Positions 9,897 to 21,700 of a stretch of 64,000 nucleotides of DNA are shown in pieces (the first letter of the stretch is position 1; every line of letters starts with the position of its first letter). The position numbers were made by a program, and so were the translations under genes. Source of the stretch: Dactylorhiza incarnata (Eukaryota; Streptophyta; Magnoliopsida; Asparagales; Orchidaceae); contig JAWHQI010000004.1 of the NCBI GenBank assembly GCA_033032865.1, positions 22,054,001 through 22,118,000 on the forward strand. The letters are read 5' to 3'. The notes below the pieces were generated by a model. That model searched no databases. It was not told the DNA's origin and worked only from the letters and a program-made list of their open reading frames with translations.

Positions 9897-12800
9897 TCAT
9901 TGTGAAATGTCTAGAATTCCCAATTCTAGCCTAAGCATAGAAAAACGGGAATCCGATAACGGCTTAGTGAATATATCCGCTAGTTGATTTTCCGTGCCTA
10001 TAAAGTTGATTTTTATATTACCCTTCTTAATATGATCCCTTATAAAATGATGTCGGACATCTATATGCTTAGATCTAGAATGTAATATGGGATTGTTAGT
10101 TAAGTCTATAACACTTTTTATTGTCACACTTTAATTCTACACTACTTTGTTGCATGCCAAAATCTTCTAATGTTTGTGACATCCAAAGAGCTTGGGCACA
10201 ACAACTACCTAGTGCAATATATTCGGCCTCGGTAGTTGAGAGGGCAACAGAATTCTGTTTCCCACTCGACCATGAAATAAGTGAAGGGTCGATAAAGTGA
10301 CAAGTGCCACTAGTGCTTTTCCTATTTAAGGAACATCCCGCATAATCCGAATCCGAAAAACCATGTAAAATAAAAGAATCATTATGAGGATACCATAAAC
10401 CTAATTTTGATGTGCCTATGAGATATCTAAAGATACGTTTCACCGCTTTTAAATGTGACTCTTTAGGATTAGCTTGAAATCTAGCACATAAACAAATGGC
10501 AAACATAATATCAGGTCTAGATGCGGTTAAATACAATAAAGACCCTATCATACTTCTATAAAGGGTTTGTTCAATTGAAACACCACTTTCATCTTTTCCT
10601 AATTTTAGTGAAGTACTCATAGGAGTGTTTGCATGCTTAAGGTTTTCAAATCCAAATCTTTTTAACATATCATGAATATATTTGGTTTGACATATAAAAA
10701 TTCCATCATGTTTTTGTGTAATTTGAAAACCTAGAAAATATGAAAGTTCTCCAACCATACTCATTTCAAATTCATTTTTCATAATTTGAACTACTTCATT
10801 ACACAACTCTTCATTAGTGGCTCCAAAAATAATATCATCAACATAAATTTGTAAAATAACTAAATCATGATCAATTTGCTTAATGAAGAGTGTAGAATCA
10901 GCACTTCCAATTTTATAATCGTGCTTTAACAAATATTGAGTTAATCGATCATACCAAGCACGAGGCGCTTGTTTTAATCCATAAAGCGCTTTATCTAACT
11001 TATAAACATAATTTGGATATTTCTCATTTATAAAGCCAGGGGGTTGTTCTAAATAAACTTCTTCTTTTATATACCCGTTTAAAAATGCGGTTTTGACATC
11101 CATTTGATATAATTTAAATCTTTTAAAACAAGCAAATGCAAGAAATATTCTAACCGCTTCTAATCTTGCTACAGGTGCAAAAGTTTCATCAAAATCTACC
11201 CCTTCAATTTGTGCATAACCTTTTGCAACTAATCTGGCTTTATTTCTAACAATTCTAGATTCATTATCCATTTTCTTTTTAAAAATCCACTTAACACCAA
11301 CTACAGGACGGTTTTTGGGTCGTTCTACAAGATTCCAAACCTTATTACGTTCAAATTGATTAAGTTCTTCATTCATAGCTAAAAACCAAAATTCATCATT
11401 TAAAGCGGTGGAAACATCTTTTGGTTCTATTTCACAAACAAAATAAAGGTTTGAAAATAAAACATGTAGTGATGAACGAGTACTAACCCCTTTTTGCGGA
11501 TCTCCAATGATAAGCTCCTTTGGATGATCCTTAGAGAATCTCAATTCACTTGGAGGCACATATCCTTCTCTTTCTTCTTCTTCTCTATCTTCTTCTCCTC
11601 TTTCTTCTTCTCTTTCTTCTTCTTTTTCTTCTTCATTTTCTCCAAGTTCTTCTTCATCATTCTCCACCGTGGGAAGGAGTTCATCTTCTTTTCCTGTAAT
11701 TTTCTTTTCTACACATGAAGCAAACTCATCAAACCTAACATGAATAGATTCTTCAACTATTTTTGTTCTTTTATTAAAAATTCTATAAGCTTTACTAGTT
11801 GAAGAATAGCCAATAAAAATACCTTCATCACATTTTTCATCAAATTTTCCTAAGGAATCTTTAGAATTCAAAATAAAACATTTACAACCAAAAACGTTGA
11901 AATAAGAAACATTTGGTTGTTTACTAAATATTAATTCATAAGGAGTTAATTTTAAAATAGGGCGAAGCATTACTCTATTAATTACATAACATGCCGTGCT
12001 AACCACTTCAGCCCAAAAAGATTTTGGTAATTTGAATTCAGATAACATTGTACGGGCTAACTCTTGAAGAGTTCTATTTTTCCTCTCCACTACACCATTT
12101 TGCTGTGGTGTGCGTGGAGCGGATAATTCATGTTTAATTCCTAACTCCGTACAAAAAGAAATAAACTTTTCATTTTCAAATTCTCCTCCATGATCCGATC
12201 GTATGCGTTTAATTTTTAACTCAAATTCATTTTGGATACGCAAACATAATTTTGAAAATTCTGAAAATGCTTCGGATTTGGAGGTTAGAAATAAAGTCCA
12301 ACAAAAACGAGAATAATCATCAATCAAAACAAATGTGTATTTTCTACCTCCTAAGCTAGAAATTCCAATTGGCCCAAATAAGTCCATATGTATTAATTGA
12401 AGTGGCCTAGTGGTAGAAATAATGTTTTTACTTTTGAAAGATGATTTTGAAAATTTTCCTTTTTGGCAAGGCACACATAGTGAAGAAGATAAATTTCCAT
12501 TTAGCGAAAGTAAACCTTTAATTAATTTATCTTTTGAAAGTTTTGAAATTAACTTGGCACTAGCATGTCCAAGTCGCCTATGCCATAAATCTAATTCATC
12601 ATTTTTTGATAGAAAACATTTCAAAGTAGAATTTGAAAAATCAAGAAATTTAATCATATATACATTATGACATCTAGGTGCGGTAAAAACAATTTCATTT
12701 GTTTTGGAATTAATAATTTTGCACAAATTTGTAGAAGATTCAAATAAAACATTTAAACCCTTATCACATAATTGACTAATATAAATCAAATTATGCTTTA

Positions 12801-13014
12801 ATCCTACTACAAATAAAACATTTGAAATTGAAAAATTTTCGTTACCCACAACACCGATGCCGATGATTTTTCCTTTTCCATTGTCACCGAATGTAACAAC
12901 TCCTCCTTTCTTCATCTCTAGGCTAAGGAACTTCTCTTTATTGCCCGTCATATGCTTTGAACAACCCGAGTCTAAGTACCACACGTCTTCTTTGTCCTTA
13001 GCCTGCCAACACAC
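9897..13014 (-). CDS. pol: Element 1 Ty1/copia pol polyprotein (PR-IN-RT-RH), one terminal frameshift
   Basis: A 972-residue open frame (13014-10096) in copia order. Protease with [10 protein letters not shown] around residue 15; GAG-pre-integrase with LWHRRLGH near 143; integrase core with MDLFGP near 210, RSDHGGEF near 272 and ERKNRTL near 313; reverse transcriptase with [19 protein letters not shown] and the catalytic YVDDIIFG near 722; RNase H with GFSDSDYAG and STTEAEY. After LKCDN a one-base indel near 10120 shifts the frame, and the rest ([30 protein letters not shown]) reads on to 9897. The frame is continuous upstream with gag through a single UAG. Apart from the late frameshift all catalytic motifs are present. 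Confidence 0.92.
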
Positions 13015-13017
13015 CTA
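13015..13017 (-). other. In-frame UAG between gag and pol of element 1
   Basis: Minus-strand codons read TTC-TAG-GTG-TGT-TGG; gag ends at TAG and pol continues in the same frame. The preceding run CTCTTCTTTCTAG|G also looks like a splice acceptor. Either readthrough or splicing could link gag to pol; neither is shown. Confidence 0.7.
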
Positions 13018-13279
13018 GAAAGAAGAGGTGAGTAAAGATCTGGTTACCCAAGTGGTTCCACCCATAGCAAAGGTAGAAGCCTTAGGCACCCAGATTTGTT
13101 TAATTTTAGTTTTTCCTTCCTTCCAGCAAGAGTCCATAGTGTGACCAAATCTATTGCATTTGGCACATGTAATGTATTTAGAGGAGTATAACTTCTCTGG
13201 ACTTTTACTGGATGAGGATGCAGTATTTGATATTTCATTAATTTTAGAATTTTTAAAAGTGAATTTTCTGGACTTTTCA

Positions 13280-13315
13280 CTGTCGCCGGCGACAGTGATT
13301 GTCGCCGGGCGACAG
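13280..13315. repeat. Palindrome motif inside gag coding sequence, element 1
   Basis: CTGTCGCCGGCGACAG (13280-13295, perfect) and TGTCGCCGGGCGACA (13300-13314) lie about 80 bp on the amino-terminal side of the second zinc knuckle. They are the same core as the LTR and antisense-promoter palindromes but lie in coding sequence. Confidence 0.85.
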
Positions 13316-14980
13316 CTTCCAGATGTGTATCCGAGCCCAAACCTTCCAGATCCATGGCGTTGGTATCCTAAGATCATATCCAGTGATCTTCGGCCCATTC
13401 CAAATTTTTTCATGGCTAGTGTTAAGTCATGAATCTGGTGTCTCATTTTTGTATTCTCGGATACTAGATTTACGCATCTCCGTTCAAAAGATTTCTTTCC
13501 CTCATGGACTATGGAAATTGAAGATTTCAGATCTCTCTCTAAAATCTCATTCTTTTTAGTAAGAACTTTTATTGTAGAATGAGATTTGGAAAGAGATTCT
13601 TCAAGTTCTTTAATTTTTCCCAAAGAGTGATCACACTCTTGGCAAGAAATATCTCTTTTTCCAATTGTCTTAATTTCCCTTAACAATTTTTTGTTTTCCT
13701 TAAGTAAAATGTCATTTTCAGATTTAAGAAGATCATTGTCTTTTAAGCTTTTTTCAAAAAATTTGCAAGTCTTTAAAAATTCAGAAAACAATTCATCATA
13801 GGTTGGAGGAGTTACCTCAGTGTCGCTTTGGACACTGCATTCGTCATCAGATATGATGCTCTTTCCCATTAAGCATATGTTTGCCTCCTCTTCTTTACTT
13901 GAGTCGGAACTGCTTGCATCCTCAGAAGTAGTATCATCCCAGGTTTCCGCCTTCAACACCTTCTTCGACCCTTTGTGCTTCTTTTCTTTAAGTTCTTTCA
14001 AGTACTTTGGACACTTGCTTCGAATGTGTCCTAACTTCTTGCAGTGATAGCACTCCGGTGGCGGTCTCTCTTCCTCCTCATCGCCTTCCTTTCCTTTTTT
14101 CTTCCTAAAGGTTTCCTTCTTAAAATACTTCTTAAACGAATTCCTTCTCTCCGGATTTTTCATAAAATTTCTAAATTTTTTAACAAATAAACTTTCCTCA
14201 TCTTCTTCATCCTCCTCAGAATCACTAGTTTCTTCCTTCTTTGATCTTAGAGCCAATCCCTTCTTCCTTGGCTCCATATACTCTTGTTGTTGAATTTTCA
14301 ATTCAACTTCATGAGTTTTCAAGTTCCCAATGAGGCTCTCCAATTGTAAGGTCTTAAGATCATGTGACTCGGAAATTGCAGTCACTTTAGGATTGAACTT
14401 CGGGGGAAGTGATCTTAAGATTTTCCTTACCAAATCTCCATTTGAGAACACCTTTCCTCGCACCTTTGAGTCGTTTACGATTTTTGTAAATCGTGTGTAC
14501 ATCGTATCAATCTCTTCATCTAACACCATTTTGAATCTTTCAAATTCAGATTCCAGTTGAAATAGCTTTGAGTCCTTTACCTGCGAAGTACCTTCATGAG
14601 TGATTTCTAATAAATTCCAAATTTCAAATGCAGAATTACAAGCACAAACTCTATTAAATTCAGTGCGATCTAGTGCGCAAAATAAAGCATTCATGGCTTT
14701 TGCATTGTTCTTACATCTTAATTTATCATTATCATCCCACTTATCTTTGGGCTTATCCATAGTTACATCTCCTAAACAATTGTTGGAGAAGTGTAACTAG
14801 ATTCTACCATATTCCAGACTTCTATATCTAGCGCAATTAGAAAACAACGCATACGTGTTTTCCAATAATTATAGTCTGTGCCCGTAAAAAGTGGTGGCCT
14901 ACTAATTCCTTGCCCCTCAACAAACGCGTGATCGTTGTGCGCCATTACTCCCGGTGGTAAAACCGTTTTGGAGTAACCTT

Positions 14981-14992
14981 GCTCTGATACCA
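14981..14992 (-). other. Primer-binding site of element 1
   Basis: Minus strand TGGTATCAGAGC, complementary to the 3' end of plant initiator tRNA-Met, 2 nt from the 5' LTR end. Confidence 0.93.
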
Positions 14993-14994
14993 CT

Positions 14995-16284
14995 TGTTGG
15001 ATCGTATAGCGCCCTTAGAGGGGGGTGGGGGGGTGAATAAGGGTGTGTCTTAAAAATTAATTTTTACTTAGTAATTTTTTTTTAGGGAGATTTTACTTTA
15101 CTAAAAAAAAATTACTTCTAAATACTTTCAAAAACAATGCAATTTTGGTATTAAACCAAAACACAAATTTTCTAAGATAAAGATTATGCCACCAAATATG
15201 TGATTAAAGAAAAAGACTTAATTATATTAATCATAAAATTTGAGTACAATAAAAATGATCTTAACGATGCTTAAGATCAAGGCACAATTATATTCAAAAA
15301 TTTTATTACAATTTTGGTTTACCAATCCTTCTCCCAAGGATCGGAAGGCTATCGCTTGTCTCTCCCAAGACCAAGCCCAAGCCTATCCTCTAGATCTTCC
15401 CAAGATCTAGACGTAGCACACAAGGCCACGATTTCCCACCAAGCCACGCAAGGACTTGGACGCTCCGCACAAGGAAGCGATTTTCCCCTAAGCCGCGCAA
15501 GAACTTAGACGCCGCACGCAAGACGACGATTTCTCTACCAATACTAAATGAAAAGTATGTGAATGAAAATACAATATGAAAAGAACAACTCCCTAGAAAA
15601 TCAAATCTCTGGAAGGATTGTTGAAGCCTCGAGATGATTGATGATGTAGAAGCGCGCCCGATCTCGTCTTCAATCTTCAATCCTTCTTTGCTCAAATGGG
15701 AGTTGAGGAGGTTCTGGAGCTCTCGGGTTCGTATGCACTCAGGAAGGGACTGGAATTCTCAAAAACTTGGAATGCACGAACCAAAGGAACCAATTTATAG
15801 AAATTCACTGTCGCCTGGGCGACAGTGACTGTCGGAATTTTCCGACAGCGCTAAACTGCCGCTGGAGTGCTGTCGTGGGTGGAGTCGTGGGCAGTTGCTG
15901 TAACCGTCGAGCTGTCGCCTGGGAGACATCGATGTCGGATTTCCGACAGTGCAAAACTGCCGGTCGTGGGTGGAGACGTGGGTAGTTGTTGTAACCGCCG
16001 AGCTGTCTCCTAGGCGACATCGCTGTCGGATTTCCGACAGCACAAAACTGCCTTTCGTCGATCTGCCGTGGAGGGAAGTAGTTGTAACTTCTCTGCTGTC
16101 GCCTGGGCGACAGTGGCTGTCGGAATTTTCCGACAGTGAAATTTTCCCACATTCAATTTTAGCTCCAGCAGAAATGTGAACATCTCATACATGTTATCTG
16201 CACACCATTGATAAAAATAGAATCAAATACAAACGGGACTTTGTTATTATCAAACCGGAGGAGTGCGAAACGCATGCTCCAATA
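14995..16284 (-). repeat. 5' LTR of element 1
   Basis: 1290 bp, matching 5213-6502. It carries the palindrome series at 15808-16137 and the minus-strand TATAAAT at 15799-15793. One palindrome copy has decayed relative to the other LTR (GTCTCCTAGGCGAC near 16005). Its plus-strand end reads CTCCAATA instead of CTCCAACA. Confidence 0.93.
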
Positions 16285-16504
16285 GTGGCCGTTGTAGCGG
16301 TACAGGAAAAGACAGAGGGGGATGGTGGGTTTGCGGGTGCCGCCGGAGACGCATTTTCCGGCGGCCCTGCCACCTCCCTTCATCGGAGCAGAGGTCCCCG
16401 AATGGGGACCTACTCCTCCAGCGCCACCACCGACGCTGGGTTGAGGCTTTCATGGCTACGCCACCACCTGAGCCTAGACAAGGCTCGGGTGGCGCTGGTG
16501 GTGC

Positions 16505-16725
16505 TCCAGCGACGTGGGGGGGGGGGCACGACATGCTCCCGGGGAGTAGGGAAGGGGGAGGAGGAAGATGTCCACATGGAGAGGGGGGGGGGGGGGGGGC
16601 TCGGGAGGAGGAGCGCCATCTGGACATGAAGGGGCGATGGTGGTGGCTCGGGGAGAGGCTTCTCCGACAGGGAGGTGCTCGGGCAGGGAGGGGGAGGTGG
16701 CTGGGGAGGAGTGTTCAACAAGGGG

Positions 16726-16773
<48 letters not shown>

Positions 16774-16995
16774 GGGGGTCCCTTTTATAGGGAAGGAGGG
16801 GGGCATCCCTCCCTTTTCCCTTATGTGGGACTAAAGGGAGGGTGGGTGTGGGGAGATATTTTCTCCCCCCTCCCTCCACTACCCTAGGGTGGGCTGCCCA
16901 CTCATGGCAACCCTCCTCTCATAGTGAGGAGGTGAATGGGACCTCCCCTTTAGGGTTGTTTCCAAAACTTGGGGGGGGGGGGGGGGGGGTTGACC
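16505..16995. repeat. Very long G tracts
   Basis: The run starting near 16728 is about 44 bases of G almost uninterrupted, and further runs occur near 16517, 16585 and 16970-16990. Candidate G-quadruplexes; copy lengths differ from the homologous LTR A1. Confidence 0.8.
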
Positions 16996-17077
16996 AAAGT
17001 CAACCTACGGTGGGGCCCCTCATGTAGGTCAAGGTCCAAGGGGTCCACTAAGACTTACTGCAGTCGATTCAGAGTTC

Positions 17078-18030
17078 ATGTGCTCCGTATTTCATACGTT
17101 ATGCCGTGGTGGTCTACAAAACCTAAAATGGACTTATTTCCCGAATGACCTCAGATTGGAGTGCAATGAGTTCCATGGCGCTTGTATTGGTCATACGAGT
17201 CTAACGGAACTGGCTAAAGTCAATTCGGAGTACGTCTGGTCACTATTCCACAATAATGTGGGTGTGACGCGCTACGACACCCAAAAGGGTGGTTTTCCCT
17301 AATCATCCTCAGATCGGGGTGGAACGAATTCCGTTGCGCTTGTATCGGTCGTACGAGTCTAACAAAACTGGCAGAAGTCGATTTGGAGTACGTCTGGTCA
17401 CTATTCCACAATAAGATGGTTGTGACGCGGTACGACACTCAAAACGGTCGTTTTCCCTAAATGACCTCGAATCGGGATGGAACGAATTTCCATTGCGCCT
17501 GTATCGGTTATACGAGTCTAATGGAACTGACAGAAGTTGATTTGGAGTACGTCTGGTCATTATTCCACAATAATGTGGTTGTGACACGCTACGACACTCA
17601 AAACGGTCATTTTCCCTAAACGACCTCGGATCGGGATGTAACGAATTACATTGCGGTCGTATTGGTCGTACGATTCTAACGGAACTAAAAGAAGCCGATT
17701 TGGAGTACGTCTGGTCACTATTCCACAATAATGTGGTTGTGACGCGCTACGACACTCAAAATGGTCGTTTTCCCTAAACGACCTTAGATCGGGATGGAAC
17801 AAATTCTGTTGCGCTCGTATTGGTCATAGAGTCTAACGAAACTGACAGAAGATGATTTGGAGTACGTCTGGTCACTATTCCACAATAATGTGGTTATGAC
17901 GCGCTACTACACTCAAAACGGTCGTTTTCCCTAAACGACCTTGGATCGGGGTGGAAAGAATTCCGTTGCGATCGTATTGGTCGTACGAGTCTAATGGAAC
18001 TGACAGAAGTTGATTTGGAGTTTCCTAGCG
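17078..18030. repeat. 158-bp tandem repeat array, about six units (copy 2)
   Basis: The anchor GTACGTCTGGTCACTATTCC recurs at 17230, 17388, 17547, 17705 and 17862, spacings 157-159 bp, as in the array at 2940-3890. Both arrays start from the same unique flank (GACTTACTGCAGTCGATTCA), so the array pre-dates the duplication of the LTR. Confidence 0.9.
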
Positions 18031-18124
18031 CAATATCCCCTATTCGGGTCACTTTTTGTCTTTTGTGGTTACTTTTATTGGGTCCACTAGGGTCTAGGGA
18101 CACAATAAAAGTCCGAATGTTACA

Positions 18125-18797
18125 TAGGCTTCTAACAGCGACATCTTAGCCAGGCTCACCAGGGTGACCAGGGAGGAGGAGGAAGAAGAAGAGAATACCC
18201 CTGAGAGAAGGAAGAAAGAAGAGCCCAGGAGGGCGGAGAAGAGGAAGCCGGAGGAGATACGAAGAGAAGGAAGGAAGAGGGAGGAGCCCAGGAAGGAAAA
18301 GCAAAGAAGAAAGGATGAGACGAGACTCATCGTGGCTCCAGAGCGTCGGGAAGAAGAAAGGCGCTACCAGGTTCCCATTTAACGGTCGCCTTGGAGGCCA
18401 GCAGGACGGTTTCAGCGTCAGGGTCAGGGAAGGATATCCCCGGGGAGAAGGGATTTCAACCAGCTGGAGAGGCGTCAAGGAAGAGGAAGGGAGGAAGCGA
18501 TGGCGGTTGCCCGACACGGCAACCGACAAGGTCAGAAGAATCGACAGAGGAGGCCCCAGGTGGAGGAGATCCCCCTCTATTTTGACCTGCATCAGGTGGA
18601 GGGGCACGGGACGATGGCTTGCCTAGATTTTTGTGAAGCCAGGTGGAGGTTGGCTGCAGGAGAAGCATGAGGAGAGAAGCGGAGGATAAAAACACCCATT
18701 GAGCCGCCGACAGTGCAAGCCGTCACTCGAAGGAGGAATGAAGATTGGGTCGACCATGGAGGTCGAGGAGACGTCGCCCATGGAGGCTTAAGAGGAG
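18125..18797 (+). other. Non-pol internal module between two LTRs (copy 2)
   Basis: Matches 3991-4665. A plus-strand frame from about 18140 to 18382 encodes a Glu/Arg-rich charged peptide (REEEEEEEN, RRKKEEPRR); after a stop it would continue with a less biased reading including PLYFDLHQVEGHG. I do not recognise it. It is bounded by GAATGTTACA on the left and TGTAAGA (18798) on the right. Confidence 0.5.
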
Positions 18798-21700
18798 TGT
18801 AAGATGAATTTTTTTTCTCCTTAAAAACCCGGGTATTATGCCCAGAACCGTCGCTTTGCGGTGAGACCCTCGCTCGGGAAGGTCTCCACTACAAAACGCC
18901 GATCCAGCTAGCCATATCGATCACATTAGATGAAAGAATACAACTGATAAATTAGAAATCAAGTCCACATCACATGAATGTAATATCTCAAAAATAGAAG
19001 AGGTCCACATGGAATAACTGAATAAAATGTACGGTAATAATAAAGGGCTAATGCCCTGTACATCAATTCATCACTGCAATTTCACTCGTGGAAGCAAAAA
19101 CTACTAAAGCTAAAAGACATTCACGGATCCTGTCATCGGTGCTCCCGTGCTAGACTGTCCCGCCTCCATCTGCACTGGCCTCTGGTGCTGCAGCATCTCC
19201 TCGATCCCCTAAAATGATAAGGTCCACCGACCCTTAGTCAAAAGACTATGCCAATCCACAACCCCTCCCCCGCTGACTCCTAGGCACCGTGCGGGAAGGA
19301 TGAAGCAGAGGGCATCAAGGGATATAATCAAAAGCAGGTGACAGTGAATCTAACTACGGAAGGGTCGATTGGTAAGCAATATATAATACAATGAGTAAGC
19401 AGTAGGAAGTAAAACAGTAGCATGTAAGCAACATTAATAGGTATAGCAGTAGTAAAGAAATGAAACCTTAATTTATAGGAATGCCCACACAAACCTATAG
19501 ACCAAGGGGTCGTTTAGCAGGGCCTATCGTATAAAAAGTCCCATAACCAATTTATACGATAGGGGTAGGGGTTGAAATGCAATGTTTATGCCATGTCATG
19601 CAAGGTATGCAGTTTAATGTTATGTTCATACAAGAGCAACTCACACACTACGACTCTATGCGCACATAGCCTTAGTTCCCCCTTTTTGGAGCTAGCAAAA
19701 CTCCCAGGATACTTCCGTAGTGGCAAACAGAAGCGGTGGGTTGGGCCTCGCCCACCTCTAGGTTGGTATCTGCACTACCTAACCGAGACCTATCGTACGC
19801 CTCAATGCTAAGAACATAACAATGGAGCTCCTGCGTACTCTTACTGGTTAGTCCACCAGACTTTTCTTTGGTAAAGTGTTAACCACACTTACCGAGCCAA
19901 AGTAATGACATCGGTGCGACGACCGTCGACACTAATGACCCACCACCTTATGCACATACAATAAGTCCTACTATATCCCGAGCCATAAGCTCTCCGGGCT
20001 AACCGGCCCGTCGTCATAACCTTCCGAGCCAACGGCTCGCCGGTCCAACTCGTCCGTACCAACAAGCTCCACTGAGTCACAGGCTCACCGGACTATCCAG
20101 TCCACTGCTACCACCACCGAGCCTACCGTTCGTAAAACCAAACCTAACTAGCCTCCATAACCATGGAGTGTAGGTGTGTGCATTATTAAGTTAATCTTGC
20201 ACCGCCATTTATTCCTACACTTTAGGGTTAACCATGGATTTCCTGAGGACAACCCTGTGAGGGGCTCACTATGGCACTAGGAGCTACAATGGGATGACAC
20301 CCCAAAGCTCCCTTTCCAAGGTACTTAGTATTATTAGTGACTACTCACAAGTACACTCTCCTTGTCATTACATTTCGATTACCCTAAGTAATTTATTACC
20401 CTCTACGGGGAAAGACGATCTTTCGTCGGTCCCGAAGACAACCCTACTCCTTAGCTTATCGGGTACGCCCAACATATAGAGACCCTAATGGTGACCTCAC
20501 ATCTTCTCTAATAGACTAGGTACACTATCTACCTTCCATGCCCACCTAATGATCCATAAATTACTCAAGTTTTACAGTTTTACTATACGCAGACCAAATG
20601 AGTATATGAGTTGCATAAGGGGAGGTACCCTAAATATTCATCCAACTGACTCAAGATTATTACTGGGATTCCATCATGATATTCTAAGTCTAAATCCAGA
20701 GGATCATATATTTTCTTATTTAATTGGCATTTATTATAATTTTCCTCAACAATGACCAAGTATGAAATTGAACATGAAGTATTAAATCTTCTTATGATAT
20801 GGCCCCCATAAAATTATATAAAATCTATGAAGTCAAAATAACAGCAAATACATAATATCAAAATTTTGCAGTAAGGGGTTGGCCTCTGATTATAATATTG
20901 AACAATTACCCCAAATTAGAATTTAAAGAAGGAACGACCAAAACTACTTGTCTAAAAATTATGGGAAAATTACCAGACCTTCATACTAATCAGAAAAGTC
21001 TACTGGCCAAATTTCAGAATTTATCAAGACTAATTATTCACATAAATAAATATTCCAAGTAAAACTATATTAGGGGAAATTGTGAAGGAACCTACTGAAA
21101 AATAATTCCAAAAAATATACAAAAATTCAGAGAGCTCTATAATGCCCTAAATTGTCCTACCACCATGTTTCATAATTTTCCAGAGGATATTTCACCCTTA
21201 ATTATTTACTATATTCTTAATACCAAATAGATGACTTGTGAATGAAGTGCAAATTAAATTAATTCAATAATTGCACAAAAATTACCAGAGACCTAATACA
21301 TGATTATGATGGTACCACCAAATTTTCACCACTATCCAAGGTTATTTGAGCCTATAAATTCCTCTTATAAGGAGGTTCCCAAAAATGGTTATTACCTAAA
21401 TCAGAGGGGATAAGTTTTCCTAAAAGTCTTATAAATTTTCCTAGCGAATATTTACACTCCATGAACTTATCTACCAAGTTTCATGACCATCCAAGGAGAT
21501 ATGCCCCCTATGTCCTTCACAAGGCTTAAAGTGCAACCTAAGGTAAAAACTAGGGTCCTAGGGCATATCCACCCCACACCACCCCAAATTAATCATGGGG
21601 GTTTCTTAAGTGATCCTAAACTAGTGGCCAAAGTTTCACACCACTTGGATGAGATTTGGCCACCTAATTCCATCATGTGCACTTTTAACCTAGTTTGACC

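Larger units (their letters stand above)
13015..14945 (-). pseudogene. gag: Element 1 gag, nearly intact (one frameshift)
   Basis: The likely start is ATG at 14945-14943 (MAHNDHAFVEGQG), 36 bp from the PBS; the N-terminal part reads to about 14772 and then a frameshift moves it to 14760-13015 (581 residues). Features in order: capsid-like domain with FTGTDYNYWKTRM and NAKAMNALFCALD; a CCHC zinc knuckle CYHCKKLGHIRSKC; a long acidic and coiled-coil region; a second knuckle CAKCNRFGHTMDSC near the C-terminus; then KIKQIWVPK. The family is the plant copia gag (UBN2/DUF4219 type). The two-knuckle layout and length fit SIRE/Maximus. Confidence 0.85.
5213..16284 (-). mobile_element. Element 1: near-complete Ty1/copia retrotransposon (SIRE/Maximus-like)
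   Basis: An 11.07-kb element read on the minus strand: 5' LTR 14995-16284, PBS, gag, pol, antisense gene, polypurine tracts, 3' LTR 5213-6502. LTRs are both 1290 bp with about 15-20 differences counted by eye, so insertion is recent. Termini are TGTTGG...CCAACA in plus orientation; the right copy ends CCAATA (C to T). Coding regions carry few lesions: a frameshift in gag near 14765, an in-frame UAG at the gag/pol border, and a frameshift near the end of RNase H. The extra antisense gene makes it unusually long for copia. SIRE/Maximus assignment rests on gag style, LTR ends and multiple PPT copies. Confidence 0.9.
16285..18124. repeat. Gypsy-type LTR A2, right part (begins with TSD GTGGC)
   Basis: Resumes the interrupted LTR: GTGGCCGTTGTAGCGGTACAGG matches about 2395-2415. 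It has more G tracts, the second 158-bp array, and ends CCGAATGTTACA at 18124. Gly- and Pro-rich open frames between 16263 and 16887 are artefacts of G runs. Confidence 0.7.

Noticed and set aside
11494..11718. Plus-strand Phe/Ser-rich frame opposite pol of element 1
   Set aside because: Shadow of an acidic Glu-rich segment of pol on the minus strand.
13015..13060. A short intron at the gag/pol border of element 1 (GGGTAACC...TTTCTAG)
   Set aside because: Only about 36-40 nt, below the usual minimum for plant introns; a more distant donor cannot be excluded.
16263..16887. Gly-rich frames with more than ten Gly in a row
   Set aside because: Artefact of the long G tract; no homologous protein and frames are not maintained in the other LTR copy.
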